A stretch of 64,000 bases of DNA from UBA1930 sp943368475 (GTDB lineage: Bacteria > Bacteroidota > Bacteroidia > Chitinophagales > Chitinophagaceae). The position numbers and the translations under genes are program-made. The notes below the pieces were generated by a model. It had not been told where the DNA came from. It did not search any database and was given only the letters and a program-made list of their open reading frames with translations. This document shows positions 26,463-36,329 of the stretch, one piece after another. The stretch is from assembly GCA_943368475.1 (NCBI GenBank), contig CALRLF020000012.1, positions 8,786 through 72,785 on the forward strand. Direction: 5' to 3'. Every line of letters starts with the position of its first letter. Position 1 is the stretch's first letter.

Positions 26463-27860
26463 ATGAGTAATCAGTCTCAACATATTGAACAAAAAAATGC
26501 CTCTCCTTTGGAGAGGTTGGAGTGGCTGTATTTCGTTGGCATAGGTGGCATTGGTATGAGTGCATTGGCAAGATATTTTAAATCTAAAAATGCACAGGTA
26601 AGTGGTTACGATAAAACATCTACACCATTAACAAGAGACTTAGAACAGGCTGGTATAGAAATACATTATGAAGAAAGGGTGGATTTGATTCCTAAAGATG
26701 TGCAGGCTGTAGTATATACACCAGCTATTCCAAAGAATCATAAAGAGTTGGTGTATTATCAAGAGCATGGATACTTAGTGGTTAAACGTAGTGATGTATT
26801 GCAATGGATTACTGAAAGTTCTTTCAATATATGTGTGGGTGGTACGCATGGTAAAACAACAGTTACCAGTATGATTGCTCACATATTAAGACACACTGGT
26901 TTTGGTTGTAATGCTTTTTTAGGCGGTATTGCTGCAAACTACAATACCAATTTTTGGAGTAGTGAGAAAAATGTAGTAGTTGTTGAAGCAGATGAGTACG
27001 ACAGAAGTTTTTTGAAATTAGTTCCTGACGTAGCTGTTGTTACAGCTATGGATCCTGATCATTTGGATATTTATGGAACGCCCGAAGAAGTAGAGAATGC
27101 GTTTATCCAATTTTCTCAAAAAATTAAAGCTGGTGGTTGTTTAATTAATAAACATGGCTTAAAAAGGGGAGATGAATTAAATGCTGCTCATCATTATACC
27201 TACAGTTTTGAAGATAGAAATGCTGGTGTACACGCTGCTGAAATTCGTGTAATAAATGGCAGTTATGTTTTTGATGTAATTGCAAAAGAATGGATACTGC
27301 AAAATGTAGTATTACACATGGGCGGTTTGCACAACATTGAGAATGTGGTAGCAGCAATAGCTGTAGCAAAATATCTGGATATCGAAGATGTGAAAATTAA
27401 AAATGCAGTTGAAACATTTAAAGGTGTAAGAAGAAGGTTTGAATATGTATTGAAAAATGAAAATGTTGTTTTAATTGATGACTATGCTCATCATCCTGAA
27501 GAATTAAGGGCATTGATTACTGGAGTGAAAAGCATTTTCAACAAAAGAAAAATAACCGTGATTTTTCAACCGCATTTATTTAGTAGAACAAAAGATTTAG
27601 CTACTGAATTTGCTCAAAGTTTAGACTTGGCCGATGAAGTAATTCTGTTGCCAATTTATCCAGCAAGAGAATTGCCAATGGAAGGAGTGACAAGTGAAAT
27701 GATAACAGCTAAAATGGCATTGTCTCATAAGCAAGTATTGGGCGAAGAAGAAATGAAACAGTGGATAGAAATTAATAAACCCGACTTAGTAGTAATGGCA
27801 GGTGCAGGAGATATTGATGCCTTATTACAACCAGTAAAAGAAGTAATGATTAAGTATTAA
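26463..27860 (+). CDS. murC: UDP-N-acetylmuramate--L-alanine ligase
   Basis: 465 aa. It adds the first amino acid to UDP-MurNAc. Motifs: YFVGIGGIGMSALARYF, GGTHGKTT (126-133), EADEYDRSF, AMDPDHLDIYG and DDYAHHPEELRA. The N-terminal 20 residues are not family sequence; residues 13-19 (ASPLERL) come from a CCTCTCC-TTT-GGAGAGG hairpin word embedded in frame. ftsQ starts 6 bp after the stop. Confidence 0.97.
   Translation: MSNQSQHIEQKNASPLERLEWLYFVGIGGIGMSALARYFKSKNAQVSGYDKTSTPLTRDLEQAGIEIHYEERVDLIPKDVQAVVYTPAIPKNHKELVYYQEHGYLVVKRSDVLQWITESSFNICVGGTHGKTTVTSMIAHILRHTGFGCNAFLGGIAANYNTNFWSSEKNVVVVEADEYDRSFLKLVPDVAVVTAMDPDHLDIYGTPEEVENAFIQFSQKIKAGGCLINKHGLKRGDELNAAHHYTYSFEDRNAGVHAAEIRVINGSYVFDVIAKEWILQNVVLHMGGLHNIENVVAAIAVAKYLDIEDVKIKNAVETFKGVRRRFEYVLKNENVVLIDDYAHHPEELRALITGVKSIFNKRKITVIFQPHLFSRTKDLATEFAQSLDLADEVILLPIYPARELPMEGVTSEMITAKMALSHKQVLGEEEMKQWIEINKPDLVVMAGAGDIDALLQPVKEVMIKY
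26500..26516 (+). repeat. CCTCTCC-TTT-GGAGAGG hairpin word inside murC
   Basis: A perfect 7-bp stem with a TTT loop within the N-terminal coding region. It adds residues that lie outside the conserved MurC domain. Confidence 0.7.
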
Positions 27861-27865
27861 TAGAA

Positions 27866-28903
27866 GTGTGGAAGAAACGGATTATACAAGCTTTATGGAT
27901 TACTGCAGGCATTGGAACTGTGGTATTGCTAGGTGCTGCCATGCAAAAAAAGAACCACAAAGTTTGTAAAGAAGTAAAGATTGAAATCACAGGTGCAGAG
28001 GAACACATGTTTATAGATGAAAAAGATGTGTTGAACATTTTAAATGCATCTGGTGAAATAGTTGGCAAGGATATAGCTTCTATTACACTACGCCAAATGG
28101 AGGAGGAGTTGGAAACCAATGCATGGGTTAAAAATGCTGAATTGTTCTTTGATAACCAACAGGTGTTAATGGTGAGTATAGAGGAACGTCAGCCAACGGC
28201 AAGAATCTTTACAACCCAAGGGAGTTCTTTTTATTTAGATACAGCTGGAGTAAGATTACCACTAAGTGAAAAAATAAGTGCAAGAGTACCAGTGTTTACC
28301 AATTTTTCAAGCGATAAAAAGGTAATGTCTGCTGGCGATAGTTTATTGCTCAAAGATGTAATTAAACTTGGCAATTTTATTATGGCTGATAGTTTTTGGA
28401 TGGCACAAATTGCTCAGGTAGACGTACAGCCAAATGCAACATTTGAAATTATACCAGTAATTGGTGACCATGTGGTTGCAATAGGTAGTGCAGATGATTT
28501 AGAAAATAAATTTAATCGCTTGTACACTTTTTATAAAGAAGCTTGGATGCAAAACGGCATTAATAAATATGAAAAGTTAGATGTTCAATTTGCAAACCAG
28601 GTAGTGGCAATAAAAAAAGGAATGAGTAAACTTAAAGCTGATACAGCAAAAGCAACAGCATTGGCAAATGGCTTGGCTGTAGTGCCAACAACTGATTCTT
28701 TACTTGTATCTAAACCAGAATCAGAAGAGAAGAAAAAAGATACAGTTGGAAGAAGAACGTCCAAACCTATTATTGATAAGCCTGTAAAAAGGCCTAATAA
28801 TAAAACACCTGTTCGAATAGCACCTAAACCAGTTATTGGTAAACCGGCTCAGCCAAAACCAACCAATAACAAACCTAGGGCAGTTATGAATAATGGTCAT
28901 TAA
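27866..28903 (+). CDS. ftsQ: FtsQ-like cell division protein
   Basis: 345 aa. One N-terminal membrane helix (about 7-26) is followed by a POTRA-like domain (about 38-110: CKEVKIEITGAEEHMFIDEKDVLNIL) and the FtsQ beta domain. The start is GTG 27866, because the first ATG falls after the membrane helix. The last 60 or so residues are Lys/Pro-rich (KPIIDKPVKRPNNKTPVRIA...) and probably disordered in the periplasm. It occupies the ftsQ position between murC and ftsA; ddl, often present here in other phyla, is absent. Confidence 0.88.
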   Translation: MWKKRIIQALWITAGIGTVVLLGAAMQKKNHKVCKEVKIEITGAEEHMFIDEKDVLNILNASGEIVGKDIASITLRQMEEELETNAWVKNAELFFDNQQVLMVSIEERQPTARIFTTQGSSFYLDTAGVRLPLSEKISARVPVFTNFSSDKKVMSAGDSLLLKDVIKLGNFIMADSFWMAQIAQVDVQPNATFEIIPVIGDHVVAIGSADDLENKFNRLYTFYKEAWMQNGINKYEKLDVQFANQVVAIKKGMSKLKADTAKATALANGLAVVPTTDSLLVSKPESEEKKKDTVGRRTSKPIIDKPVKRPNNKTPVRIAPKPVIGKPAQPKPTNNKPRAVMNNGH

Positions 28904-28964
28904 ATAATGAAATGAAAATTAAAGAATTAATCAACCCAAACGAAAACAACAAAAACACATATCT

Positions 28965-30353
28965 ATGAATCACAATGAAGCTCCCATTATCGTTGGACTC
29001 GATATTGGAACTACAAAAATCGCAGCAATTGCCGGACGGAAAAATGAATTCGGCAAATTAGAGATTCTTGGTTTTGGAAGAGCCAATAGCAATGGTGTGC
29101 AACATGGTCAGGTATTAAATATCGATCAAACCATCAAAGCTATTCAACAGGCTTTATTAAATTGTTATGAAAGCAACCCCGACTTAGAAATAAGTGAAGT
29201 GTATGTGGGCATTGCTGGTCATCACATTAAAAGTTTACAAACCCGTGGCGACATGGTGAGGCAAGATCCTGAGAATGAAATTCAAGCTTGGGAAATTGAT
29301 CAGTTAATCGAAAATCAACGCAAAACTTTTATACCCGCAGGCGATCAAATTATCGATGTTATTCCACAAGAATTTCATGTAGATAATTTGCCCAATGTAA
29401 AAGATCCAATTGGATACAATGGTGTTAAAGTGGGTGCCAATTTTCACATCATTACTGGTGATAGAAATGCCATAAGAAATATTAATAGAGCTGTAGAAAG
29501 AAGCGAGTTGAAAACCAAAGATTTAGTATTGCAACCCTTGGCCAGTGCCAGTGCTGTAATGAGTGAAATTGATATGGAAGCTGGTGTTGCTATTTTAGAT
29601 ATTGGTGGTGGAACAAGTGATTTGGCAGTATTCTACGATGGTATTTTAAAGCATACAGCAGTTATACCTTTTGGTGGTGAAAACATAACAAACGACATAC
29701 GTCTAGGTCTTGGTGTATTAAAGCAACAAGCTGAGGCCATGAAGGTACAGTTTGGTAGTGCATTAGCCGATGAAGCAAAAGCAAATGCGTTCATTACCAT
29801 TCCTGGTTTAAAAGGAATGCCAGCCAAAGAAATCAGTGTTAAAAACTTAGCACAAATCATTCAGGCTCGTATGAGTGAGATTTTAGACTTTGTTTCTTAT
29901 CACTTAAAACAAGTGGGTTTAGATAGTAGAGCATTGAATGGTGGAATTATCTTGACGGGAGGGGGTTCTCAGCTAAAACACTTAATTCAATTAACAGAAT
30001 ATACAACTGGTTTAAATGCAAGAATTGGTTTGCCAAACGAACATTTGGCTCCAAACCATATCGATGAATTGAAAAAACCAATGTATGCTACTTGTCTTGG
30101 ATTGATTTTAAAAGGTTACAGTGATTATGAGCACAAATACAAAGAGTTTTCTGAAAAATACAAGAAAATCGAAATGCCCAAAAAGCTAAAAGCTGAAGTT
30201 GTTGTTGAAGAGCAACCTGTTCAACAACAAACTACACCAGAGCCAACTTCTGTAGATGTTACTGACAGAAAACAGAAACTGAAATTCTGGGATAAATTCA
30301 AAGACAATCTAATTGATTTATTTAAAGAAGAAGAAGACAAGATGATAAAGTAA
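28965..30353 (+). CDS. ftsA: Cell division actin-like protein FtsA
   Basis: 462 aa. It tethers FtsZ filaments to the membrane and recruits later division proteins. The actin-like ATPase signatures are IIVGLDIGTTKIAAI at the N-terminus, VAILDIGGGTSDLAVF and GGIILTGGGSQLKHL. A C-terminal linker leads to an amphipathic helix (KLKFWDKFKDNLIDLF) that fits the membrane-targeting segment. It lies directly upstream of ftsZ with a 118-bp gap. Confidence 0.97.
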   Translation: MNHNEAPIIVGLDIGTTKIAAIAGRKNEFGKLEILGFGRANSNGVQHGQVLNIDQTIKAIQQALLNCYESNPDLEISEVYVGIAGHHIKSLQTRGDMVRQDPENEIQAWEIDQLIENQRKTFIPAGDQIIDVIPQEFHVDNLPNVKDPIGYNGVKVGANFHIITGDRNAIRNINRAVERSELKTKDLVLQPLASASAVMSEIDMEAGVAILDIGGGTSDLAVFYDGILKHTAVIPFGGENITNDIRLGLGVLKQQAEAMKVQFGSALADEAKANAFITIPGLKGMPAKEISVKNLAQIIQARMSEILDFVSYHLKQVGLDSRALNGGIILTGGGSQLKHLIQLTEYTTGLNARIGLPNEHLAPNHIDELKKPMYATCLGLILKGYSDYEHKYKEFSEKYKKIEMPKKLKAEVVVEEQPVQQQTTPEPTSVDVTDRKQKLKFWDKFKDNLIDLFKEEEDKMIK

Positions 30354-30432
30354 AAGGTTAAAGGAATAAGGTATAGGGTTTAAGTTGTCGAAACACTAAT
30401 CTTACACCTTCTACCTTAACCCTTACATCCTA
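30354..30432 (+). repeat. Inverted micro-repeat in the ftsA-ftsZ gap
   Basis: The left arm has AAAGGTTAAAGGAATAAGG and TAGGGTTTAAG; the right arm has CTTACACCTTCTACCTTAACC. The arms can pair imperfectly around a loop of about 15 nt. The word AAAGGAATAAGGTA is shared with the mraZ-rsmH gap. Confidence 0.6.
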
Positions 30433-30471
30433 ATAACAATTACTACTAACTAACCCATTAAAATTTAGATT

Positions 30472-32370
30472 ATGATTCACTTTGATTTGCCAAAACAAAA
30501 ATCTTCCATCATTAAGGTGGTAGGTGTTGGAGGTGGTGGAAGCAATGCTGTAAACTTTATGTTCTCTCAAGATGTTGAGGGCGTAGATTTTATTATTTGT
30601 AACACCGATGCTAAAGCAATTGAGCAAAGTAAAGTTCCAAATAAAATTCAATTAGGTCCACACCTTACTCAAGGTTTGGGAGCAGGTGCCAATCCAGAAG
30701 TTGGAAGAGCTGCAACCGAAGAAAGTTTAGAAGAAATTAAACGCATACTAGAAGTAAATACCAAAATGGCATTTATCACTGTTGGTATGGGTGGTGGAAC
30801 AGGAACTGGTGGTGCTCCCATCATTTCTAAAATTTGTAAAGATTTAGGAATATTAACTGTTGGTATTGTTACTACACCATTTGGTTTCGAAGGTCCACGC
30901 CGTATGTTACAGGCACAAGAAGGGATCAACCAATTAAAGCCTTATGTAGATACATTGCTAGTTATCAGCAATGATAAATTACGTATGCAATTTGGCAACT
31001 TAAAAATGAAAGAAGCTTTTACAAAAGCCGATAACGTTTTAGCTACTGCTGCAAAATGTATCACAGATATTATCAATAGTCGTGGTCATATCATTGTCGA
31101 TTTTGCTGATGTGTGTACCGTAATGAAAAATGGTGGTGTTGCCATTTTGGGTAAGGCAGAAGTAGAAGGAGAAGACAGAGCTCAACGTGCTATCGAAGAA
31201 GCATTAAATTCTCCATTGCTGAATGATAGCGATATCAAAGGTGCTAAATGGATTTTAATTAATATCAATAGTGCAGAAGGTGATGATGAATGCACCATGG
31301 ATGAATTAGAAATTATCAACAACTACTTGCGTATGCAAGCTGGTGAACATACAGATGTTATTGTTGGTACTGGTTACGACAATACTTTGGGTGCAAAAAT
31401 TGGTATTACCTTAATTGCTACTGGCTTCGATGCAAAAGATCCATTTGCAAAACCAGTTGTAGAAAAGAAACCAGAACCTAAGCCAGAAAAAATTGTAATG
31501 ACTTTAGATGTTGCTGGCGAAGCAAAGAAAGTAGAAGAAAAACCTGTTTTTGTTCAGCAAGAAAGATCAGTTGTTACACAAGATCCATTTGCACCAACAA
31601 TGGTAGAAACTGCAACAGAAACAATGCAGTCAACCAGTCATTCAACATTCACTACTGATTACTTTTCCACTACTATTCCACAAAACGTAGAAATACGTGG
31701 TGAAGAAGAAAAGGAATCTGCTATTTTGCATTTTGAGTTAAGTACAGAAATGTCAACTGATGTTGTTACACCTCAACTACCATTAACTGAACCAACAGTT
31801 ACTATGGAAAATGAGTTAAATAATCAACCATCGGTTAGCGATAATACTGCTGAATCTGTTGCAAACAACAGCTTTTTAACAAGACCATCCAATATCTATG
31901 CAGAGCCTAACTATGAGAAGCCGTCGTCAATGTCCGGACATCTTATGGAAACTCCTCCTGCTACTCAACCAGTTGAAGAGCATCCGGAGCTTGAAATGAA
32001 GTTGGTAGTAAGAGATGAAACTCCAGGTACGGCGGATGTGACCCCAGTTAAAGCTCAGCAACAGGATCTACCTTCAAATTTGTCTGCAGAGGAACCGGCT
32101 TTGCTGGACGATGTAGAAGAGCAAAAAAGAAGGGCGGCAGAAAGAATACAGAAATTACGTAATCTGTCTTTCAACGTTAACAATGCCAGTGATTCTAATC
32201 ATGAGTTCGACGCTGTGCCGGCTTACATCCGTCGTAACATGGAATTATTTGGAAACACACTTACGTCAGTAGAGAATTTTTACAGTAAGTACACGGTTAA
32301 TAAAGACGAAAACGATAACAGTCACATTTCTACCATCAACACTTTTTTAGATGGTAAAAAACCCGATTAA
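30472..32370 (+). CDS. ftsZ: Cell division GTPase FtsZ
   Basis: 632 aa, far longer than the 380-400 aa of well-studied FtsZ. The tubulin-like core covers about 10-330 with GGGSNAV (21-27) and the GTP loop GGGTGTGGAP (107-116). After it comes a linker of about 250 residues rich in Thr, Glu and Pro. A motif VPAYIRRN (from 582) resembles the conserved C-terminal peptide, and a further tail of about 45 residues ends NTFLDGKKPD. FtsZ forms the cytokinetic ring and binds FtsA through the C-terminal peptide. It is the last dcw gene; a terminator follows. Confidence 0.97.
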   Translation: MIHFDLPKQKSSIIKVVGVGGGGSNAVNFMFSQDVEGVDFIICNTDAKAIEQSKVPNKIQLGPHLTQGLGAGANPEVGRAATEESLEEIKRILEVNTKMAFITVGMGGGTGTGGAPIISKICKDLGILTVGIVTTPFGFEGPRRMLQAQEGINQLKPYVDTLLVISNDKLRMQFGNLKMKEAFTKADNVLATAAKCITDIINSRGHIIVDFADVCTVMKNGGVAILGKAEVEGEDRAQRAIEEALNSPLLNDSDIKGAKWILININSAEGDDECTMDELEIINNYLRMQAGEHTDVIVGTGYDNTLGAKIGITLIATGFDAKDPFAKPVVEKKPEPKPEKIVMTLDVAGEAKKVEEKPVFVQQERSVVTQDPFAPTMVETATETMQSTSHSTFTTDYFSTTIPQNVEIRGEEEKESAILHFELSTEMSTDVVTPQLPLTEPTVTMENELNNQPSVSDNTAESVANNSFLTRPSNIYAEPNYEKPSSMSGHLMETPPATQPVEEHPELEMKLVVRDETPGTADVTPVKAQQQDLPSNLSAEEPALLDDVEEQKRRAAERIQKLRNLSFNVNNASDSNHEFDAVPAYIRRNMELFGNTLTSVENFYSKYTVNKDENDNSHISTINTFLDGKKPD

Positions 32371-32455
32371 TATAATTATTTGTTCTGCCTAATGCGATTA
32401 AGTAAAACAAATATGTTTAGCCTTTGATTCTTTAGTACAAGTGTTTTTTGTTGTT

Positions 32456-32489
32456 AATCCTCTTCATGAAAATGGAGAGGATTTTTTTG
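32456..32489 (+). terminator. Rho-independent terminator after ftsZ
   Basis: A 12-bp stem (AATCCTCTTCAT/ATGGAGAGGATT, one G-U pair) with a GAAA loop and seven T. It closes the dcw cluster 86 bp after the ftsZ stop. Confidence 0.88.
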
Positions 32490-32491
32490 TT

Positions 32492-32545
32492 ACCAGCTGT
32501 AGAATAACTATTAAGCTTTTGTGGCGTCGCACCCTTCAACCTTTA
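32492..32545 (+). repeat. Dispersed intergenic repeat, copy C
   Basis: Starts ACCAGCTGTAGAATAACTAT and ends GTGGCGTCGCACCCTTCAAC plus CTTTA. It lies immediately after the ftsZ terminator and is the closest partner of copy B. Confidence 0.8.
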
Positions 32546-32644
32546 GTACAATTGTCAACAGATTAAGAAGCCCATGTGCATACCCGTAGAAGTTATTATA
32601 AATATTTTTACAATAAAACCAATGTAAAGGTTGCAAGTAAAACA

Positions 32645-34054
32645 CTACAATGCTTTACCTCTAAAAGATGAAGCTGGCAAACCATTTTTGTTAAATAGGG
32701 TGCCATCAACTGCATTTTTAAAACAATACCTTACGTAAATTGGATTTTTAACATTGCTATTCGAAACAATGATGGCAGTATTATTATCTACAATCGTTGC
32801 TGTTCCTGGTTGAAATACTTCATCAGCTCCTGCAATTTCAAAATCGGCTAAGGGCTTATCAAAACTCGTTAAACCTGCACCACAATAATTAAAAGTGAGT
32901 TTTAGTTGGTCGTTGCTTTTAATAATTTCTCTAACTACAGGGCCACTAGCAACTCCTGCTTTTCCATAATTTTTTACCAATGCCCATTGTGCCAAGCGAT
33001 CACCAATAACTTTTTTTTGAGGATAATGTTCTTGCACTTTAGAACCAATATCCAATATGACAGCCATACCTGTTGACTTTACAGTAAGCATCGTATTCAA
33101 TTGAGCTTCTCTGAAAAGTGCACCAATCAAATTATCAGTACCACCTCTAGGTGCCAACTGTGCAAAATAAAATGGAAAATTACCTTGCTGCCAATTGCTT
33201 CTCCATAAGCTAATCATTTTTGTAAACAGCTCTAAGTATTCATGATTGTTTTTTCTATTGGCTTCTCCTTGTGACCAAGTAACACCTTTAATTGTATAGC
33301 CAATAAAAGGATGCAAAAAAGTATTGTACATCATGGTAGGCGTATTGTGTGCTAATTTCCATTCAAGAACACTAGGTATTACAACGGGTTTTACAGTTGC
33401 AAGTGTTGAACTGTCCATCCAGCTTTCAATACTGGAGCCACCTCTTGCAACTAGAATAATTCCAATGGGAATATTTAATTCGAGTTGTAATTTTCTAGCA
33501 AAGAAATAAGCTGTAGCACTAATATCGGGCGTTGTTGTTGGCGAAGCTGAAAGCCATTTGCCAGAAATTGCATCGTAAGCAGTTGTACGACTGGGCGGAT
33601 TCCAACCTGGCTTAAATACCCTGAGTTTAGGGTTTAAAGAATTGACAATAAAGTATTCGCTGCTGTCTACGGGTTGTGGAGGTTTACCGTTATAGCCTTT
33701 CATGGGCATTTCCATATTCGATTGTCCTGCACATAGCCAAACCTCACCAATCAATACATCTTTTAAAACAATTTCTGTACTTCCTTTTACAGTTACTGTA
33801 TAAGGTCCTCCAGCTGCTGGAGTTGGTAGTTTAAGTTTCCACTTACCTGAATCATCTGTAGTTGTTTTGCTGGTTTTACCCCAACTGCCTATAACTGTAA
33901 TTTTTTTGTTAGCTGCATCTGTACCCCAAATGGCAGCATCGGTTTTTTGCTGCAATACCATACTGTCGGAGAAAAATAGAGGCATTTTAGTTTGTGCAAA
34001 ACACATGAAAATCATGCATGTAAAAACTGTTGTTAGTGAAAGTGTTTTTTTCAT
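32645..34054 (-). CDS. Sialate O-acetylesterase family protein (no sorting tail)
   Basis: 469 aa from the ATG giving MKKTLSL; a start 18 bp upstream is possible. A signal peptide ends near FAQT (19-22). An SGNH-hydrolase fold follows, with the nucleophile S112 in CAGQSNMEMP and a late His in EHYPQKKVIGDRLAQWAL. Family members remove O-acetyl groups from sialic acids or from plant and algal polysaccharides. It is a tandem paralogue of the next gene, sharing nearly every motif, but it ends right after the catalytic domain and lacks the T9SS tail. Confidence 0.9.
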   Translation of the reverse strand: MKKTLSLTTVFTCMIFMCFAQTKMPLFFSDSMVLQQKTDAAIWGTDAANKKITVIGSWGKTSKTTTDDSGKWKLKLPTPAAGGPYTVTVKGSTEIVLKDVLIGEVWLCAGQSNMEMPMKGYNGKPPQPVDSSEYFIVNSLNPKLRVFKPGWNPPSRTTAYDAISGKWLSASPTTTPDISATAYFFARKLQLELNIPIGIILVARGGSSIESWMDSSTLATVKPVVIPSVLEWKLAHNTPTMMYNTFLHPFIGYTIKGVTWSQGEANRKNNHEYLELFTKMISLWRSNWQQGNFPFYFAQLAPRGGTDNLIGALFREAQLNTMLTVKSTGMAVILDIGSKVQEHYPQKKVIGDRLAQWALVKNYGKAGVASGPVVREIIKSNDQLKLTFNYCGAGLTSFDKPLADFEIAGADEVFQPGTATIVDNNTAIIVSNSNVKNPIYVRYCFKNAVDGTLFNKNGLPASSFRGKAL

Positions 34055-34085
34055 TATTTCTACTTTTTGCATTCTGATAAACGCA

Positions 34086-36050
34086 TCATAAAATATTAAT
34101 TAATTCTGTTTGTTTGTTTTTATCTGGAGTGATAATATGCACAACTGCAGTTCCTTTAAATGTTATTGGCAATTCGATTTTTAAATTACCATTGAAGTTG
34201 TTGATTTGTTTGGTGGCTATTGTTTTGCCAATATAATCAGTTACAATAATTGAGCCTGTGAATGAATTTGAGCAAATTAGGTTTATCCCATTGTAAGATG
34301 GGTTGATGATTTTTATAGTATTTCCTGAATCAAGAAAAGTACTCGTTACAATTTTACTATAATTGCTTAAACCATTGTTATTGTTGGCTTTTAATCTATA
34401 ATAAACAGTTTTATTGTTTAAGTTAGTGTTGTCTTCAAAACGATAATTTGTGTTGCTGCCAGTTGCTGCAATTTTTGTAATAGGTTTAAAATTTATCCCA
34501 TCAACAGAGCTTTCAACTTCGTAATTATCCATATTAATTTCAACCAATACATTCCATGTAATTATCCTGCTGCCATTTTTATTTGTAACATTAATATTTC
34601 CAAATGTTACTGGCAGAGCAGTAAAAATATTTTCTGTTCTAAAAGATGAGGCAGGCAAACCAGCTCTGTTAAACAATGAACCTTCTACATAATTCTTAAA
34701 AGCATAGTTTACGTACATGGGGTTGCTAACACTACTGCTTCTAATATTTAGTGAGTAATTAAAATCTGCAGCAGTTACAGTTGCAGGATAAAATACTTTG
34801 TTGACACCAGCAATTTCAAAATCACTTAATCCAAGTCCAAAACTGGTTAATCCTAAATCGGTATAATTGAATTTTAAATTGATCGTATCATTTTTTATGG
34901 TCATGCTTTTTACAACAGGGCCACTTGGCGTTCCTGATATTCCATAATTTTTTACCAAAGCCCATAGAGCCAAACGATCTCCTACAACTTTCTTTTTAGG
35001 ATAATGGTCTAATCCCTGAACACCAATATCCATCGTAGTAGCCATACCTGTAGAATTTACTCTAAGCATGGTATTCAGTTGTGCTTCTCTTAAGCCTGCT
35101 GCATTTAAATTGGTAGTTCCACCATTAGGTGCTACTTGTGCAAAATAAAAAGGGAATTCACCTTGATTCCATTGAGTTCTCCACGAGTTAATCAGTTTTG
35201 TAAACTTTGTTTGATAGGACTGATAATTACTTCTATTGGCTTCTCCTTGCGACCAAATAATACCCTTTATACTAAATCCAATAAATGGATAAAGCATGGT
35301 ATTATAAATTATGGTAGGGGTGGCTTGTGCATCCTGCCAATTAACCACACTTGGTATGATTACAGGTTCTACTGTAGCTAAAGTTGTACTATCCATCCAG
35401 CTTTCAATGCTTGAACCTCCTCTTGCAGTTACAATAACTCCAACAGGTATACCCAATGTTTCTTGTAACTTTCTTGCAAAAAAATATGCTGTAGCACTAA
35501 AATCTGGCGTTGTTGCTGGCGATGCTGTTTCCCAATTGCCTGTTGAAAGGTCACTAACAGGAATTCTGCTTGTGCCATTCCAGCCCGACATAAAAACCCT
35601 CAGTTTTGGATTTAAAGAATTGTCTATGAAAAAAGCACTGCTATCAACCAGTTGTGGTGGAGTAGAAGTGAGATAGCCTTTCATGGGCATTTCCATATTC
35701 GATTGTCCTGCACATAACCAAACTTCTCCTATTTGAACATCTTTTATAATAACCGTTGTAGTTCCTGTTGCTATGAGTGTAAATGGACCACCTGCTGCTG
35801 GTGTTTGTAATTGCAATTTCCATTTACCTGAATTATCGCTTATAACACTATCTGTTTTACCCCAACTACCTGAAACAATGATTTTTTTATTGGCAATATC
35901 GGAACCCCAAATTACAGCATTGGTATTTCGTTGTAACACCATACTATCTGAAAAAAATCGAGGCAATTTTGTTTGAGCAAAACAGCTAACCATAGAGCCA
36001 ATAAAAACAGTAATAAGTAAAATAGACTTTTTTGTTTTAGGCAAGTACAT
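34086..36050 (-). CDS. Sialate O-acetylesterase family protein with T9SS sorting domain
   Basis: 654 aa. A signal peptide (1-26) is followed by the SGNH esterase domain with S117 in CAGQSNMEMP and the later LDHYPKKKVVGDRLALWAL. From about residue 490 comes the cargo linker (TWNVLVEINMDNYEVESSVDG), then a Por-type tail ending LINIL. It should be exported through the type IX system. The neighbouring paralogue lacks this tail, and a PL9-like lyase gene diverges from its 5' end, so the esterases probably de-acetylate polysaccharide cut by the lyase. That link is inferred from context. Confidence 0.9.
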   Translation of the reverse strand: MYLPKTKKSILLITVFIGSMVSCFAQTKLPRFFSDSMVLQRNTNAVIWGSDIANKKIIVSGSWGKTDSVISDNSGKWKLQLQTPAAGGPFTLIATGTTTVIIKDVQIGEVWLCAGQSNMEMPMKGYLTSTPPQLVDSSAFFIDNSLNPKLRVFMSGWNGTSRIPVSDLSTGNWETASPATTPDFSATAYFFARKLQETLGIPVGVIVTARGGSSIESWMDSTTLATVEPVIIPSVVNWQDAQATPTIIYNTMLYPFIGFSIKGIIWSQGEANRSNYQSYQTKFTKLINSWRTQWNQGEFPFYFAQVAPNGGTTNLNAAGLREAQLNTMLRVNSTGMATTMDIGVQGLDHYPKKKVVGDRLALWALVKNYGISGTPSGPVVKSMTIKNDTINLKFNYTDLGLTSFGLGLSDFEIAGVNKVFYPATVTAADFNYSLNIRSSSVSNPMYVNYAFKNYVEGSLFNRAGLPASSFRTENIFTALPVTFGNINVTNKNGSRIITWNVLVEINMDNYEVESSVDGINFKPITKIAATGSNTNYRFEDNTNLNNKTVYYRLKANNNNGLSNYSKIVTSTFLDSGNTIKIINPSYNGINLICSNSFTGSIIVTDYIGKTIATKQINNFNGNLKIELPITFKGTAVVHIITPDKNKQTELINIL

Positions 36051-36329
36051 GAGAGCAAATAATTCAGTTAATTGTTTGAATTGGAGAAAATGAAATTAGA
36101 AGTTTGTTGTTTGGAAAGATGTTCATCTTAGTTCAAAATAGCGGTATTAATAGTTCAAGTAAAAAATAAATAGTCTAAATTATTCTGATTAAATGTTAGG
36201 GGGAAGTATCAACTTTTTATAGTGATAGATATTTTAGTCAGGATGCGTCAGGATTGACTTCTATTGCTTAGCTGTTAGTTTTAATCAATTAATCATTTTG
36301 ATTTATTGATTAAAACTTTTACCAGCCAT

